Of a DNA stretch of 22,198 nt, positions 1 through 11,346 are shown one piece after another; the first letter of the stretch is position 1, and each line of letters starts with the position of its first letter. Origin of the DNA: Hyphochytrium catenoides (taxonomy: Eukaryota; Sar; Hyphochytriomycetes; Hyphochytriales; Hyphochytriaceae); the NCBI GenBank assembly GCA_900088475.1, contig FLMG01004265.1:4139-26336 (forward strand), written 5' to 3'. The notes under the pieces are model-generated. The model had not been told where the DNA came from, did not search any database, and saw nothing but the letters and a program-made list of their open reading frames with translations. Position numbers and translations under genes: made by a program.

Positions 1-61
1 AGATAAGGCGGTTTAATATTATGATACAGCTTATAACTTACATCGGAGCCAGAGGATGCAG

Positions 62-1999
62 CTAATGATGCTCAGTCTCCGGCACTTTCTCTTCACTCAC
101 ATTCGCAGATGAAGGTGGTTCTGGCTTTAGACTCTCTCGAATGTCCAACGAACCAGCCAGAGATCCTGCCGTCACTTTGTTTTCCCCAATAGAGGCAGCT
201 GGGGAAGGAGAGCGTGCAGGACTGGCACTTGGCTGATCTGTCGTCTTTCTTTTCTTCCTTGCCTGAGCAGAGGCAGGAGGCATGAGTTTCCTCTTGTTAA
301 CGCCCAAAAAGTCCTTCTTGGACACTTTCAGCTTGACCGCAGTATCATCATCCTCTCCTGTCTTCTGCATCTGGATGAATGCAGGCGACACGAACTCCTT
401 TCGTTCCCCTTGCTTTTCTTCTTCCTTGTCTTCGGGGGGCACGTCATCTTCCCTTACAGGCGTCGTAGCGACGCTGCTGGATGGAGATGATAAAGTCTTC
501 TTGCGGCGCGAGGCCTCTAGAATGTTACGCACAGTCCGGACACGGCTCTGAGGACAGTCTACGAGGTCGATGGGGCCCGCAGCATTGCCCCTGAGGTCAT
601 TCCCTTCTAAAACAGCTTTGCCTCCCTTGTAGACCCTCACCCCGGGCCCTCCATTGCTCCCGATGACGTTGTCCCTTAGCAGCGCCGTCCCAAGGAAGAG
701 GGAGAAGGAGCTTGACTCGTTATTCATGAGAGAGTTGTTTAGAAGCGCAGCAGAGCCATTGGAGATAAAGATTGCACTTCCAGTCGCCGCTCCATAGAGC
801 TTGCAATTTGCCATAAGGAGCTGGCTGCCTGCGTGTTCGGAAGAGGAGACAGAAATGAGCAGTGGAAGGAGGAAGAGGTGAAAAGAGGAAGCGGACAGGG
901 GGAATATAAGTAAAGCGATTCTTGATAAGCTGGAGATCAAAGATGAGAATGAAGATCACAGCCTTCAGTTAGCTGGTCAGCCGCTAGCCATCTCGTGGTT
1001 CGTAAGCTATCTCCCCTCTTTATATGGCTGAAGGTGAATGAGTAAACAGCTAGGTAGAAGAAGTAGCAGTAGGCCCAGGGAACAGCGGGACATATGGTAT
1101 GAGAGAAGAGAGAGAGAGAGAAGAAGGAAGAAAATTACCTCCTGACACCACGACAGTAGCCCCATAGCTGCCTGCATGATCTACGTCGCATGAATAAATC
1201 CTGACCGTCGACTGCTGCGATAGATGAAGGGTACAGGGCTCGGGGGATACCTCTCCAGTGCGGTCTGGCATCGCCTTCTTGACCGTTACGCCCTCCAGCT
1301 GTCCTCGTGTCCCCTGCCACTCGAGAGAGCCCTTCACTCGGATCAAGACGTTGGGCCCATCGCCCAGAATGCGGACGGGAACGGTGATGCGGAGCTTATT
1401 GACCAGATGCAGGCCACCAGCAAGCAATAGCGTGTCCCCCGCTACACTGTGAGCTATCGCATCACCAAGGTCCGTAAACCTTCTCTCCCTCTGGATTCTC
1501 CTTTCCATGCTTTCTGTCCGTTCTCGCATTTCTCTCTCTTCACGTTCACGAATATCTTCAGCTTCAAAAGAAGGCTCCACGTGCAGCCACAGAGCTCTAT
1601 TATTGACTGCAGCCTTCCAAGACCGACAAAGCAAGGATGCAACGGGGCGCTCGGATGCGGGATTCAGGTACCTGCCGTGGGATTGTAGATGTTAGCGTGC
1701 CTAGATGCGCGAAGACAAATGCAAATGAAACCAGTCATAGGTCGCGCTTCGTATCTTTACTGGTTAAACGTTACCTTGCTATGCGTTGTATGAGATCTGT
1801 TGGCATTCCTGCGTACTTCAGTCTCATCACGCGCTCTCTCTCCTCTCTCTTCACTAGCACAGCAGGTTTGGTCCAAGTGGCCTCATGCGTGTCCATGTCA
1901 TAGAAGTAAGTATGGCCGCTTCCGTTATCTACCATTTCAACCCAGGACTCCCCTGTCATACGCCGACGCTTCTGTTGCTGCCATAAACTTCGGCGCTCT
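62..1999 (-). CDS. WW–F-box–right-handed beta-helix protein, possibly the C-terminus of the SWR1 gene
   Basis: Three exons: 1775–1999, 1139–1671 and 62–828, ending in TAG 62–64. Exon 1 holds a WW domain (SWVEMVDNGSG, then TYFYDMDTHEATWTKP). An F-box spans the first intron (MPTDLIQRIARYLNP, then ASLLCRSWKAAVNNRALW). A basic stretch rich in E and R leads into a parallel beta-helix (FTDLGDAIAHSVAGDTLLLAGG onward, across the second intron to GGPGVRVYKGGKAVLEGNDL), like FBXO11-type pectate-lyase folds. The tail has NLS-like clusters (NKRKLMPP, ARKKRK). F-box proteins usually bring substrates to an SCF ubiquitin ligase; here that role is inferred. As a separate gene the first in-frame ATG is 1957–1959, in a poor context, giving 494 aa. 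Alternatively an acceptor at 2000 joins the exon in phase 2 to the SWR1 exon ending at 2210. The domains are sure; the 5' limit is not. Confidence 0.85.
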
Positions 2000-2175
2000 C
2001 TGCATTTGAGGGGCAGAGCGGTTAGATCGACGCCATGGAGCTTGAGGCCAGGAGAAGAGGAAAGCTACAATTTGGGCATATTAGCGATGGATGGATAATC
2101 ATAGCCTCTGAAAATTGCGAAGCGACGATAATATTCGCAAGAGACAGCTTTGAGCCCAGAAAAGAGACAATGCCC

Positions 2176-5100
2176 TCAACAGGTGACCACTCCGCAAGTG
2201 TAGACTAACCTTTTGAATATGCTTTCAAAGGAGGCTCCGAGGTCCATCTGTCCTGCGATAAGCTCCCCACTCTGTAGCTGTTCTTCTTCCTCTCTCTCCT
2301 TCTGGCGCTCAATCTCCTCTACATCTATTTCTTCAGCCTATTGCCAGTTAAGCCAGTCAGACCGGGACACATCATCCCAACTTACTTCTGCTATTATCTG
2401 GTCACCTTTCTTACATCAACCTCCCGCAAAGACGCTGTATCATTGTAACTCCCGAATTTGGTCGCAAACCCGCCTTTACCGTCTCTCTCATGCTCTCTGT
2501 GGCTCCGAATTTTCTAGTTCACGTCTTTTCCCTCGTTGTGTGGTTACCTCTTCCTCTATGGCTCCAGTAGCCGGAACGGTGACCCAACCCCAAGGCGGGT
2601 CCACTTGCTCTCTAAAGTGTAGCGCTGTCCTTTCTATTGGTCTCAGACTTGCTTCCAGGTTATCGAGGGAAACAGATTGACGCCAAGCCTGCACATTAAG
2701 CGATAACGTCAGGGCAGCCAGCGAGTCCCAGGTCCAACCGTAGCTGTCTTCTCTCGAAGCTCCTTGATAGATAGTTCCATTTGGGTCTCTACCGTTAGAG
2801 CCCAAATTTCCTCCCAGGCGTACCTGGAGTTGTCTCTCTTGTTCCTCTTCCAGCTCCTTTTCCCGTCGCTTCTCTTCTTCCCTTTCCATCTTAACCTGGA
2901 CAGAGAGTGATAAGGAGCTCTGTAGTTAGACTTTCCATGGATGACGGTGAACGGAGTGCTCAGGAGTAATGCTAGTTTACCTTTTCTTTGAGTTCCTTCC
3001 GCCTCAGCGCGGCTTCTGCCTTCAAATCTATCTTGTCTTTCATCTCTTTGGTTATGGAGCCCTCCGGTCTTTCTCCTTCTCCCTCTGCATCCGACACTTC
3101 TTCATCTTCAACAGCCTCTGCTATATAATAATTTAGTGCGAGATATCTGAGGAGTCTGGTTCTCGGGCTCCTCTCCCTCTTCTCTTTCTCTGCACCTTCC
3201 TCCCTAATCCACTTCTTTCTCTTCGGACACACCTTCGGGCTCATTCTCCATTGCTGTGGAGGGGACTGCACGCTCTGCAAAGTCCAAGTCATCGACTTCA
3301 GCCTCCTTTTGGGCTCCTAGAAGAGTAGAAGTCAGCGACATGTTCGTCCGGACCCGCCAAGCCGAACGGCTTCACAGCGGACACCGGAAGGGGCTCGAGA
3401 CAAGCAACCCGATAGGAGTAGAGATTAGGCCAAAAGTGGAGAGCTCCCTATGTGGGTGTATTGAGACAGGTAATGAACGAGAAGGACCATTTACCTTTCA
3501 TTGCATTGAAGTCATCTTCATCTTCAAGTCGTGCCATTGCCGCCTCGACGTCGGCGGCAGACACCTCAGAGCCGTCCGATAAGTCTTCCTCATCTTCTTC
3601 CTCCAATCCTGCTTCTGATTGTAGGTCTATACTGTTCCTTCTCTCCTCCTCTACCTCTCTCTTCTCATCCTCGGTTAGCTCTTGTATAGGCCCAACAAGT
3701 TCTCTGAGAGACGCCTTGGAAAAGAACTCGGTGTTGAACTTCCCTTTTGACATCACCAGAAAGTCTAGATGACGCTTCTGGTTCGCCTTCCTGCAGAGAC
3801 CATTAGTCGCTACGCTTTGTTCATGAACTGACGGGAGAACATTGCCCAGCATTCCTTCTCTCGTCAAAATCACTATTACGATCCACCGTCGATTGCTCTG
3901 AGTTATAGTGATATCAGGACTCCCATGGTTATAAACAACCTTTGCACCACGTTCTTTCCCTTAGCAAGTGATGACTGCTTCTCTTTATCAACCTTGCGCT
4001 GCGCTATTCTCCCTCTCTCCTTCTCCTTCTTCCCCCACCCCAACCCCCTCTGGAACGTACGTTAGTATGTTTTCCTCCACGGTGTGCTCACTAATGAGTC
4101 TATAAATATGAACATCTCTTGTTTGCCCAATCCGATGGGCCCGATCCTGGGCTTGTGCATCCATCGCTGGATTCCAATCACTATCATAGAATATAACAGT
4201 GTCTGCACCAGTTAGATTGATACCCAGGCCCCCTGATCGAGTCGAAAGAATAAATACGAAGATTTTCTCCTCTTCGTTGAACTTGTCCATGAGCCGCTGT
4301 CTTTGCTCCACTTTGGTGCTGCCGTCGAGACGCAAGTAAGAGTGCCCATGTATGTTTAGAAAGATCTCCAGAATGTCGAGCATCGAGCTCATCTGAGTGA
4401 AGATAAGGCATCGATGGTGTCCTCTCTTGAGCTCGCGTAGGAGTACATCCAGCTCCTGCATTGGTCCACAGGAAGATGTGAAGGTCCAGATTGATGCGCC
4501 CAAAGCCGATGGAGTAGCAGTAAGAATGAGAGATCAGCACAGTGCAGAAACGGAGAGAAACAGAGGACCGCTTACTCTAAGCACCGGTCAATGGGACAAG
4601 ACAAGGTTGTGACTCTTACTCTAAAGTGAATCGTACCTGTAACTTTCCGCAGTCAAATTGCAGAAGGCGCTTGTCTGGGAAGAAGATCTGAGTCCTTTTG
4701 TGCGCCTCATAGTGTGCTGCCACGTGAGGGGCCAGGCACACATTTAATCTTTCTCTAATCTCTCCGCTCTCTCGATCTCGTCTTGCCCAGCCACGATTAA
4801 AGGAAATCTGAGGGACTGCTGAACGGGCCCGCGGCACGTAGACCATAATGTGAGGGACGATAGGGAGCAGAAAGGACGATATTTTATCTTCCAGTCTGGG
4901 CACCAACGCACAGAGGCTTTGTGTTATCCCGAGAAGATGGGCTGGGCTTTGCCTGGCGCCCGGTACTGCTTGAGCTCCCTTCTGAGGTACAGTCAGGAAA
5001 GAACGAAGCCGCCATCCGTACAATGGAGACTTGCCGCATCTATTACATCGGCGAAAAGAGACGATAGGTCAGAGATACAGCTCGAAAACGACCATAGACC

Positions 5101-8100
5101 GAGCTGCTAAAAAGGCCATAACTCAAAAGCATGCAAGGGATGGAAGGCAGGCAAGTCAAGGGGAAATGTGGAAGGGCTTCGCTCAGTTGTCGTCAACTTT
5201 CGATCGCCCCGAATAAAGTCAGAACTGACTGCGACACTAGAAGGGATCGAATTACCGTTCTTTGTTCAATGCTGCTAATCTTGTTCTTCTGGCGTCAATC
5301 TCAACTCTCCGCCTTGCATGCAAGGCTATCAAGGCCCGCACTAGGTCATCGGGCGCCTGAGCTCCGAGAGCTGGGGGCTGAGGAAGGGCTGGGAGCAAAC
5401 CCCAGGCGTCTTCTTTTGAATGAAAGAGGCGGGACGGGGGTCTCTGTTCGCGTATTCTTTCTGCTTCCACTTTATCGGGACCCGTCATTTCTAGCCTGAG
5501 GAGGCTGCCGTTTAGAAGGTCCAAAGGACTCTGCTCCCTCGAATCCCTCAAGTTGTTCTCTATCTCTATAACCTCCGAAGGGTAAGCAAGTAGTAGTCCT
5601 TCCATGTCGAAGGAGCTAACGATAGGACGGGGCTCAAACAAATCTGGGTGATTGCACACCTTGAGAATTAAGGTAGGTTAGGTGGGCAGAGCGCGGTCGA
5701 CACCTCAAAGTCAGAAAGGCTGACGGCTGAGATATGAAACTCGGATGAGGCAGGTATATATGGAGCTTGCCCGTCACGCAGGTTAGGCACAAGCAAAGCG
5801 ATAGGATAGTAGATCGCATTGACGCGGAGGTCAAGAGCACCCAGACAAAGGTAAGGAGGACTTTGAATTGGACAGATCACCATGATTAGACTGATGGAGA
5901 TTGAACAAGACAGCTATCCCGAAATAAAGCTTAAACAACAAAGGGCGAACTCTCCGCCTCCCACCTTTCTGAGCTGCATAAGGACGTTCATCATGCCCAA
6001 GAAGTTGCCTCCCCCGCTCATTGCTCGTCTTGTGCTGCTGCGGGAGATAAAGTCCTCGTAAAGAAAGCGTTGCCGCTTGGAGAGCTTGCAGCGGATAATA
6101 TGCTCGTACTTGGCCTACCGAGGAAAGCGCTAATAAGATTATGAAGAGCAATGAGGCAAAGCGTTCATACCGGAAGCTGCTTCTCAACATCCTTTTTCAG
6201 TCTTCGCAGTAGAAACGGCCGGATAACACCATGCAAACGGCTAACCAACCCCTCGTCCACCGCGGCCTCGCCCTCTACCATGGAGGAGAGAGGATTGCTA
6301 AACCAGTAGCCAAACTCTTTGCGTGACCTAAAGGACAAAGATTAGAATAAGTCCGGTACTCTCCACTACCAGGTTGAAAGAACTTTCATAAAAGCAAGTG
6401 ATAGTCAAAGGGAAATGGGCCAGCGGTAAGACTGAAGGGTACAGTTGGAACTTGCTGGGGAACACTAACTCCTGCGAGCCACTAGCTCCTTGCACGGCGA
6501 TGCTTCGCCCTGAAAGTTACCTGAAGACATGAGGCATAAGGAAGTGCATCAAACTCCATAGCTCCATCAGGTCATTTTGAAGAGGAGTTCCAGTCAACAA
6601 CAGTCGACGCTGGCTGTTAAAACTCAAAAGAACCTGCCAGCGTTGGCTCTTGAAGTTCTTGATATTGTGAGCCTCATCAAGGATGAGGAAGTACCTATCA
6701 AGTTGAGGATAGAGGCATTGGTTATTCGAGAGACGGAGCTGGAAGAGGAAACCAACTGATGTGCGTTGGCTTTCTAAAGCAGGACTTGTGGTGATATCAA
6801 TTGAAAGACGAGCAGCATAGGAGACAACTACGGCTGGCAATAACTACGCTTTAGGAGTGCGGAATGGACAACGTTGGCGGCATTACCATTTCTTTCTCTT
6901 CAGCGCCTGTGAATCTTGGACAACGAGCTGGTAGGACGTGATGCAGATATGAAAGGCGTTGGGCTTTGTCCAACCCTGACGTAGCTCCTTCCGACGCTTA
7001 GCTGAACCATAATAGGTCAAGACCTATGCACATTTCAAGCAGGAAGGAAAGGAAGAGAGACATATTAAGTGCTTCAGCCCAGAGTCAGGCTTTATCTCTT
7101 ATCGCCAACAGATGGTGTTGCCTCAACATAATTCATATGAACATTTCTGCCTCGACCTCAATGGACTCTCTTACATTCACTTTGAAGACAATAAACTCTA
7201 GGCCTAAGCACCCTCCCCTCGCCCATCTACCATCACAAGTATCATACCTTAAAACCAGGACACCATCTCTTAAACTCCATCTCCCAGTTGACTAGGCAAG
7301 ACGTCGGGACGACAATAAGATGCGGTCCCCAGATGCCCCTTGAGCCAGCCAAATGAGCGAGCAAGGAAATGGTCTGAATCGTCTTGCCAAGGCCCATCTA
7401 AGGAAGAGAAATCGATAAGGAACAACTAAGAACAACAGGAGGCGAGTTGAAAAGGAGAGTTTCACGGAAAGAGGAAAGATAGACCCATTCAAGCATTAAC
7501 AAAGATAGATGTACAGTCAAGCTCGAACCGAAGCTACGGCGCCGCCTCACTCGTCAGTAAAGGAGTAACAGTTTCACATACGAAAGCCCAAATGAATCCG
7601 CCCTCACCTCGTCGGCTAAGATTCCGTTCAGTCTGCGCTCGTACATAGATACTAGCCAGTTCAGTCCAATTGCCTGATACTCTCTGAGCTTCAGGCGCTG
7701 AACTAGGAGGAATGGTCGAGGGACTATCCGAGCAGCCCTTGCGTCTCGGTCATAGGCATCGAGAGCACTGCTGTTCTTCTCCGTTTCCTCCTCCTCGCCT
7801 TGTGCAGGTGAGGCGGTGGATCTCTCCGTAGCACCTCTGTCCTTCCTTTCGGTACCTGTCAGCGAGGAAGTGTGTTCGCTGTCATCCCCACTAGTCTCTG
7901 CCTCATCTCCTTCCTCCAAATACTTTGCGTATCTGGCTCTCAACTCATCTAATGGTTCTTCCGCCGCTCGACTCAGATCTTCTATTTCTTGACTCACTTC
8001 CTCTTGTCCCATAGCTTTCTCTGCTGCGGCGATTGTGGTTTCATCATCTGCTCCGTCGCTTTCCGGCGCAAAGTCACTCTCCTCCCCAAGTTGTTCGTCC

Positions 8101-10401
8101 TCTTGCTTAATCCCAACGTCTTGCTTGTACTTCTGAGTGCCAGAAGAAGCGCTTTCCTCGCTCTCTGTCCCACTTTCATCTCCTTCTCTTTCATCCTCTA
8201 AGCTGCTGGACTCTGCCTCCATCATCTTTGCATACTGTGCCCTTAGCACTTCCACTGGAACTTCGCTGTCTTGTTGAAGGGCCGCTATCTCCTCCTGGAC
8301 ATTTTGCAGGCTTGTTTCTCTCTCAGCTTGCGCTATGGTCGCTTCATCGTCTGATGATTCAGCCATGGGGACGAACTCGTTGTCATCCTCTACTGCTTCG
8401 AGCTCTTTCCCTTCGCCGCATTGAGCGCCATTCCCACTGTCCACTTCGGCTCCACTCGTTTTCGTTTGAGGGTCCAGACCAAGAAGGCCTTTGACCTGAG
8501 TTCCATCATGGGCACCATTTTCCGTCCCTCCGACCGTTACCTCCTCATCACTACCTTCCCCAGTCTCTTCCTCTTCTTCCGCTCCCTCTTCCTCCATCAT
8601 CTGTGCATACTGTGCCCTGAGCACCTCTATTGAGACCTCACTATCCTGTCGTAAAGCAGCTATCTCCTCCTCTGTGTCCTTTGTAGTTGTTTCCCGCTCC
8701 GCTCGTTCGATTGTCTCCTCGTCGTCTGATGACTCTACTACTGGGACAAACTCCTTATCTCCCTCATCGCCCGATATGCCAGCATAATCATTTTCGTCTT
8801 CCTGATCTTGCAAGCGGACCTCGTCCCCCATGTTCTCCGTTCCTAGTCCTTTGGTTTCCTTACACTCCTCTTGAGCCTGCATTTCTCCTTTCTCTCCAGC
8901 TTCTTGACCACTCTCCTCCTTTTCGCTGCTTAGCCCTTCCAGCATCTCCTTATATTTGGCTCGCAGCTCCTCTATCGGCACCTCAACATCGTCCTTTAGG
9001 CCTGCTATTTCCTCTTCAGCCTCGTCTTTCCGCTGCTCTTTTTCAGCCTCTGCCAAAGTTGTCTCGTCATCCTGTTCCTCTTCTGGCACATAATCTTCCG
9101 GATCGTCCTCTTCCCCCTCTTCTGAATCCATTTCCTCTTCTTCTTCGCCTTCGGAGACCGGAGAGTCCGTAGTATCCCTTAAGAGATCAGTGGACTCATG
9201 ACTGCGACACTCTCCTCCTTCTAACGTTGACGCCAGAGCAACAGAGTACTTCTCTGTCTGGCCCACCAAGAATCGCAGGTGCTGATCCATAGATCTCTTC
9301 CTTTTCTCATCATAGATAAGCTTTTGCTTATAAGCGACAATCTTGTCAATTTTTGCCCAAAACTTTTTTATGTCTCTTCCGATCCTGGCGGCCGTTCTCT
9401 TTCTATCTGCTTCCCTTTGCTGACAAGACAATGAGAAGGGTCAGACTATGGCAACATGCGAGTGACGGGTGCGTTTAAGGAGAGGTGAACGGAGATGCGA
9501 CTATCCGTTGAGCTAGGCGAAGGATAGACACGGACCCAATCCGGAGACGTAAAGACAGACGATAAAGTCAGCATGGAAAGAAGGAGGAAACGTGAGAGGA
9601 CGAGAAGCAGTGGAGGGAGAGCGGCTAGAATAAAACAGGAGAGAGCGGAGAGCCAAACGGGTCCTATAAATGACTAACCTTTGCCTTGCGACTGTCAATG
9701 TTTGCCTTGTTCTTATGGTACTGCTTCACCGCCTTCGCCACCTTCCTCGCCATTGTCTGCTTCCATCGTCTCTCCTCAGCAAAGTCGTTGGACATCCACA
9801 TCTAGATAATGGTCAATATTAGGGGTCTAAACACGACTTCCGACGTCTCAGTCCACGGCAGGGCTACCAAAAGGACTGTTCTGCTTGTTCAAAGTGCTCC
9901 CTCCACCACCAGAATGCTATCTCAAGCGAGACCACCGTCAGCTTAGCGCTTGACTCTTGTCTCGGTCTCTTTCCTCCATCATTCTATTCTGTTGTCCCCT
10001 CTAGCATGCTACCGCCTTTGTGATCTTAGCTTTGGAGTGTATGATCATCAGCTTACCATTTCCATGAGAACATAGTCATAGTGAGACTTCCCTTTCTCGG
10101 GCGGATCCTCGGCCTTAGCGATAGGTTTGCCCCCAGTTAGCGCTTGCAGCCGCTCCTCTACCGCTTGTTTCCTAGGAAGTATCTCCTCCACAGTCGTCAG
10201 CTTCTCACATGCGACTGCCTCGCTCCCCTCGGGACCTTCTAACGCTTCTTCTTGGAATACCGGCGGCTTTACGTTCTGCAAAGGCTCAGCGAAGGCAAAT
10301 CGGCCTATCTCAATGGGTTCCAAATGGCCCCGTCCGCCCTTGGTGGTTCCAAGGAGCGGCGGCGCTTTCCCATTATGACTCGAGATCTCGGCGTCACCCA
10401 T
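2176..10401 (-). CDS. SWR1/SRCAP-family Snf2 chromatin-remodelling ATPase (multi-exon)
   Basis: Nuclear ATPase of the SWR1 type; the family exchanges H2A for H2A.Z in nucleosomes. The ATG at 10399–10401 has an in-frame TAA two codons upstream. Exons read: 10057–10401, 9679–9801, 7608–9419, 7248–7397, 6887–7023, 6521–6694, 6171–6327, 5965–6114, 5256–5659, 4637–5039, 4061–4455, 3495–3790, 3233–3316, 2981–3117, 2548–2895, 2210–2337; all phases agree. Order: HSA domain (about 105–200, [10 protein letters not shown]); four acidic modules (265–658); ATPase lobe 1 with ADEMGLGKT across an intron, DEAH (862–865) and [10 protein letters not shown]; the compact SWR1/INO80 insert (about 1017–1280); [11 protein letters not shown]; lobe 2 with [26 protein letters not shown] and [10 protein letters not shown]; then [10 protein letters not shown] and [10 protein letters not shown] (1674–1683), a post-helicase SWR1/SRCAP motif. 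Without splicing at 2209 it ends at TGA 2176–2178 (about 1758 aa). With splicing the frame runs on into the WW/F-box segment. Family call very sure; C-terminus uncertain. Confidence 0.93.
7915..9100 (-). repeat. Four acidic DDE(x)T-type modules in the SWR1 protein
   Basis: Within the third SWR1 exon a module of about 55 residues occurs four times, at about 9100–8935, 8755–8590, 8375–8215 and 8075–7915. Each starts with an acidic/aromatic stretch ([32 protein letters not shown]), then DDETT/DDEETI/DDEATI/DDETTI, a charged helix ending in EEI or QEI, and a closing LRAKY, LRAQY, LRAQY or LRARY. Acidic linkers of about 45–70 residues separate them. This pattern resembles the SWR1/SRCAP segment between HSA and ATPase that binds H2A.Z–H2B. 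Copies 2 and 3 are closest to each other, which suggests a recent duplication. Confidence 0.85.
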
Positions 10402-11346
10402 CCTTTACTGGAGAACAGCTCAAGTCAGGCCTTGCTAATGACGTTCTTCATCTGTAGGGGAACTGGCTGCTTCAACTTCCGCAGTCGCCAGCTCATCGGA
10501 CGGCGTTATCACGGTTGGGATTGCCTTCTCTTGTCCTCAGCAAGTTGTGTCCCTCGCATGCTGCATCCTTCTGCTTGGGCTTGGCCATAAACAAGAACAC
10601 TTTTGCTTCCATACAAGGAAGCACACCTTTCACTGCCGCCGGACAGCCGTGCTCACAACAAGTCGCAGTGGGGCCCTAGATAACGTAGAGCCCCGTATCG
10701 CCCTCTCCATCTCCGACTGGCCACAGCTCTAACGAGTCCCTAGGAAGCACTTCAGATTTCTGAGGATGTCATTGATCATGGAGCTTGATCATCAGGTCTG
10801 GTTCTCAAGCTGAGCTTCATATTATTTCTAGCTTCCGCCTCGATCTGCACCATCAGCCTTGCCCATCAGCACGAAGCTTTACTTCCATCTTCTTTCTCAC
10901 TGCTCGAGAAAGATAATCAATTCTCGGTTTTCAACAGTTACTTTCCAGAAACCATGGATCTTTGCGCCTTGATAAATAGCTTTCAAGCATAATGAAGGTT
11001 TCAGAAGAAACCTTATGTGCTAGACACTATAGAGTAGGTGAAAGGTATCGAAGGTCCGAAGTAATGGAAATGTTTCCTTGGGAGGTCATGATGTAGTGAA
11101 AGATCTCAAGAGTTCCGTTCTGTCTTCAGAATCGCATCCGTTCTCACAGAAGAGTTCGAGCTTCAGGAAGATGATGCTGGGAAGTAGGGCGGACGATGGA
11201 TGTCAATACCCTGGAAGCCTGGACAATCAGGCGCGATAGAAGAGCTCTACTGCAGTTAGCAGTCCCGCCTTGCGGCTAACTCAATGGCCTGATTAGATGC
11301 TAAGGACAATACAGCGTCGAGGTAGTCCAGCGCTAATCGTCTCACC
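10402..11346. other. Intergenic region between divergent SWR1 and ferroportin-like genes
   Basis: About 945 bp separate the two start codons, which point away from each other, so this space should hold both promoters and 5' UTRs. I see no clear TATA box or coding signal. Open frames on the plus strand are short and unlike any protein I know. Two direct copies of TTGATCAT lie at 10772–10779 and 10785–10792. Each contains the palindrome TGATCA and they are spaced 13 bp start to start; this is the only short motif that stands out. Confidence 0.6.

Noticed and set aside
1097-1124. GA-repeat tract
   Set aside because: A simple repeat inside an intron of the F-box part, serving as a CT-rich stretch on the transcribed strand; CT/GA tracts are common throughout the window.
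2213-2680. 155-codon plus-strand S-rich frame
   Set aside because: Antisense to SWR1 exons 15 and 16, which are supported by the [10 protein letters not shown] motif and by phase.
8687-9172. 161-codon plus-strand frame rich in P and L
   Set aside because: It lies antisense to the acidic repeats of the SWR1 exon; the composition is the expected mirror of E/S-rich codons and no domain is visible.
11046-11085. Weak similarity between 11046–11085 and 16776–16812 (both contain GAAG-TCCG-AGTAAT … CTTGGGA)
   Set aside because: Only about 40 bp with gaps and no flanking similarity or target-site duplication; too weak to call a dispersed repeat by eye.
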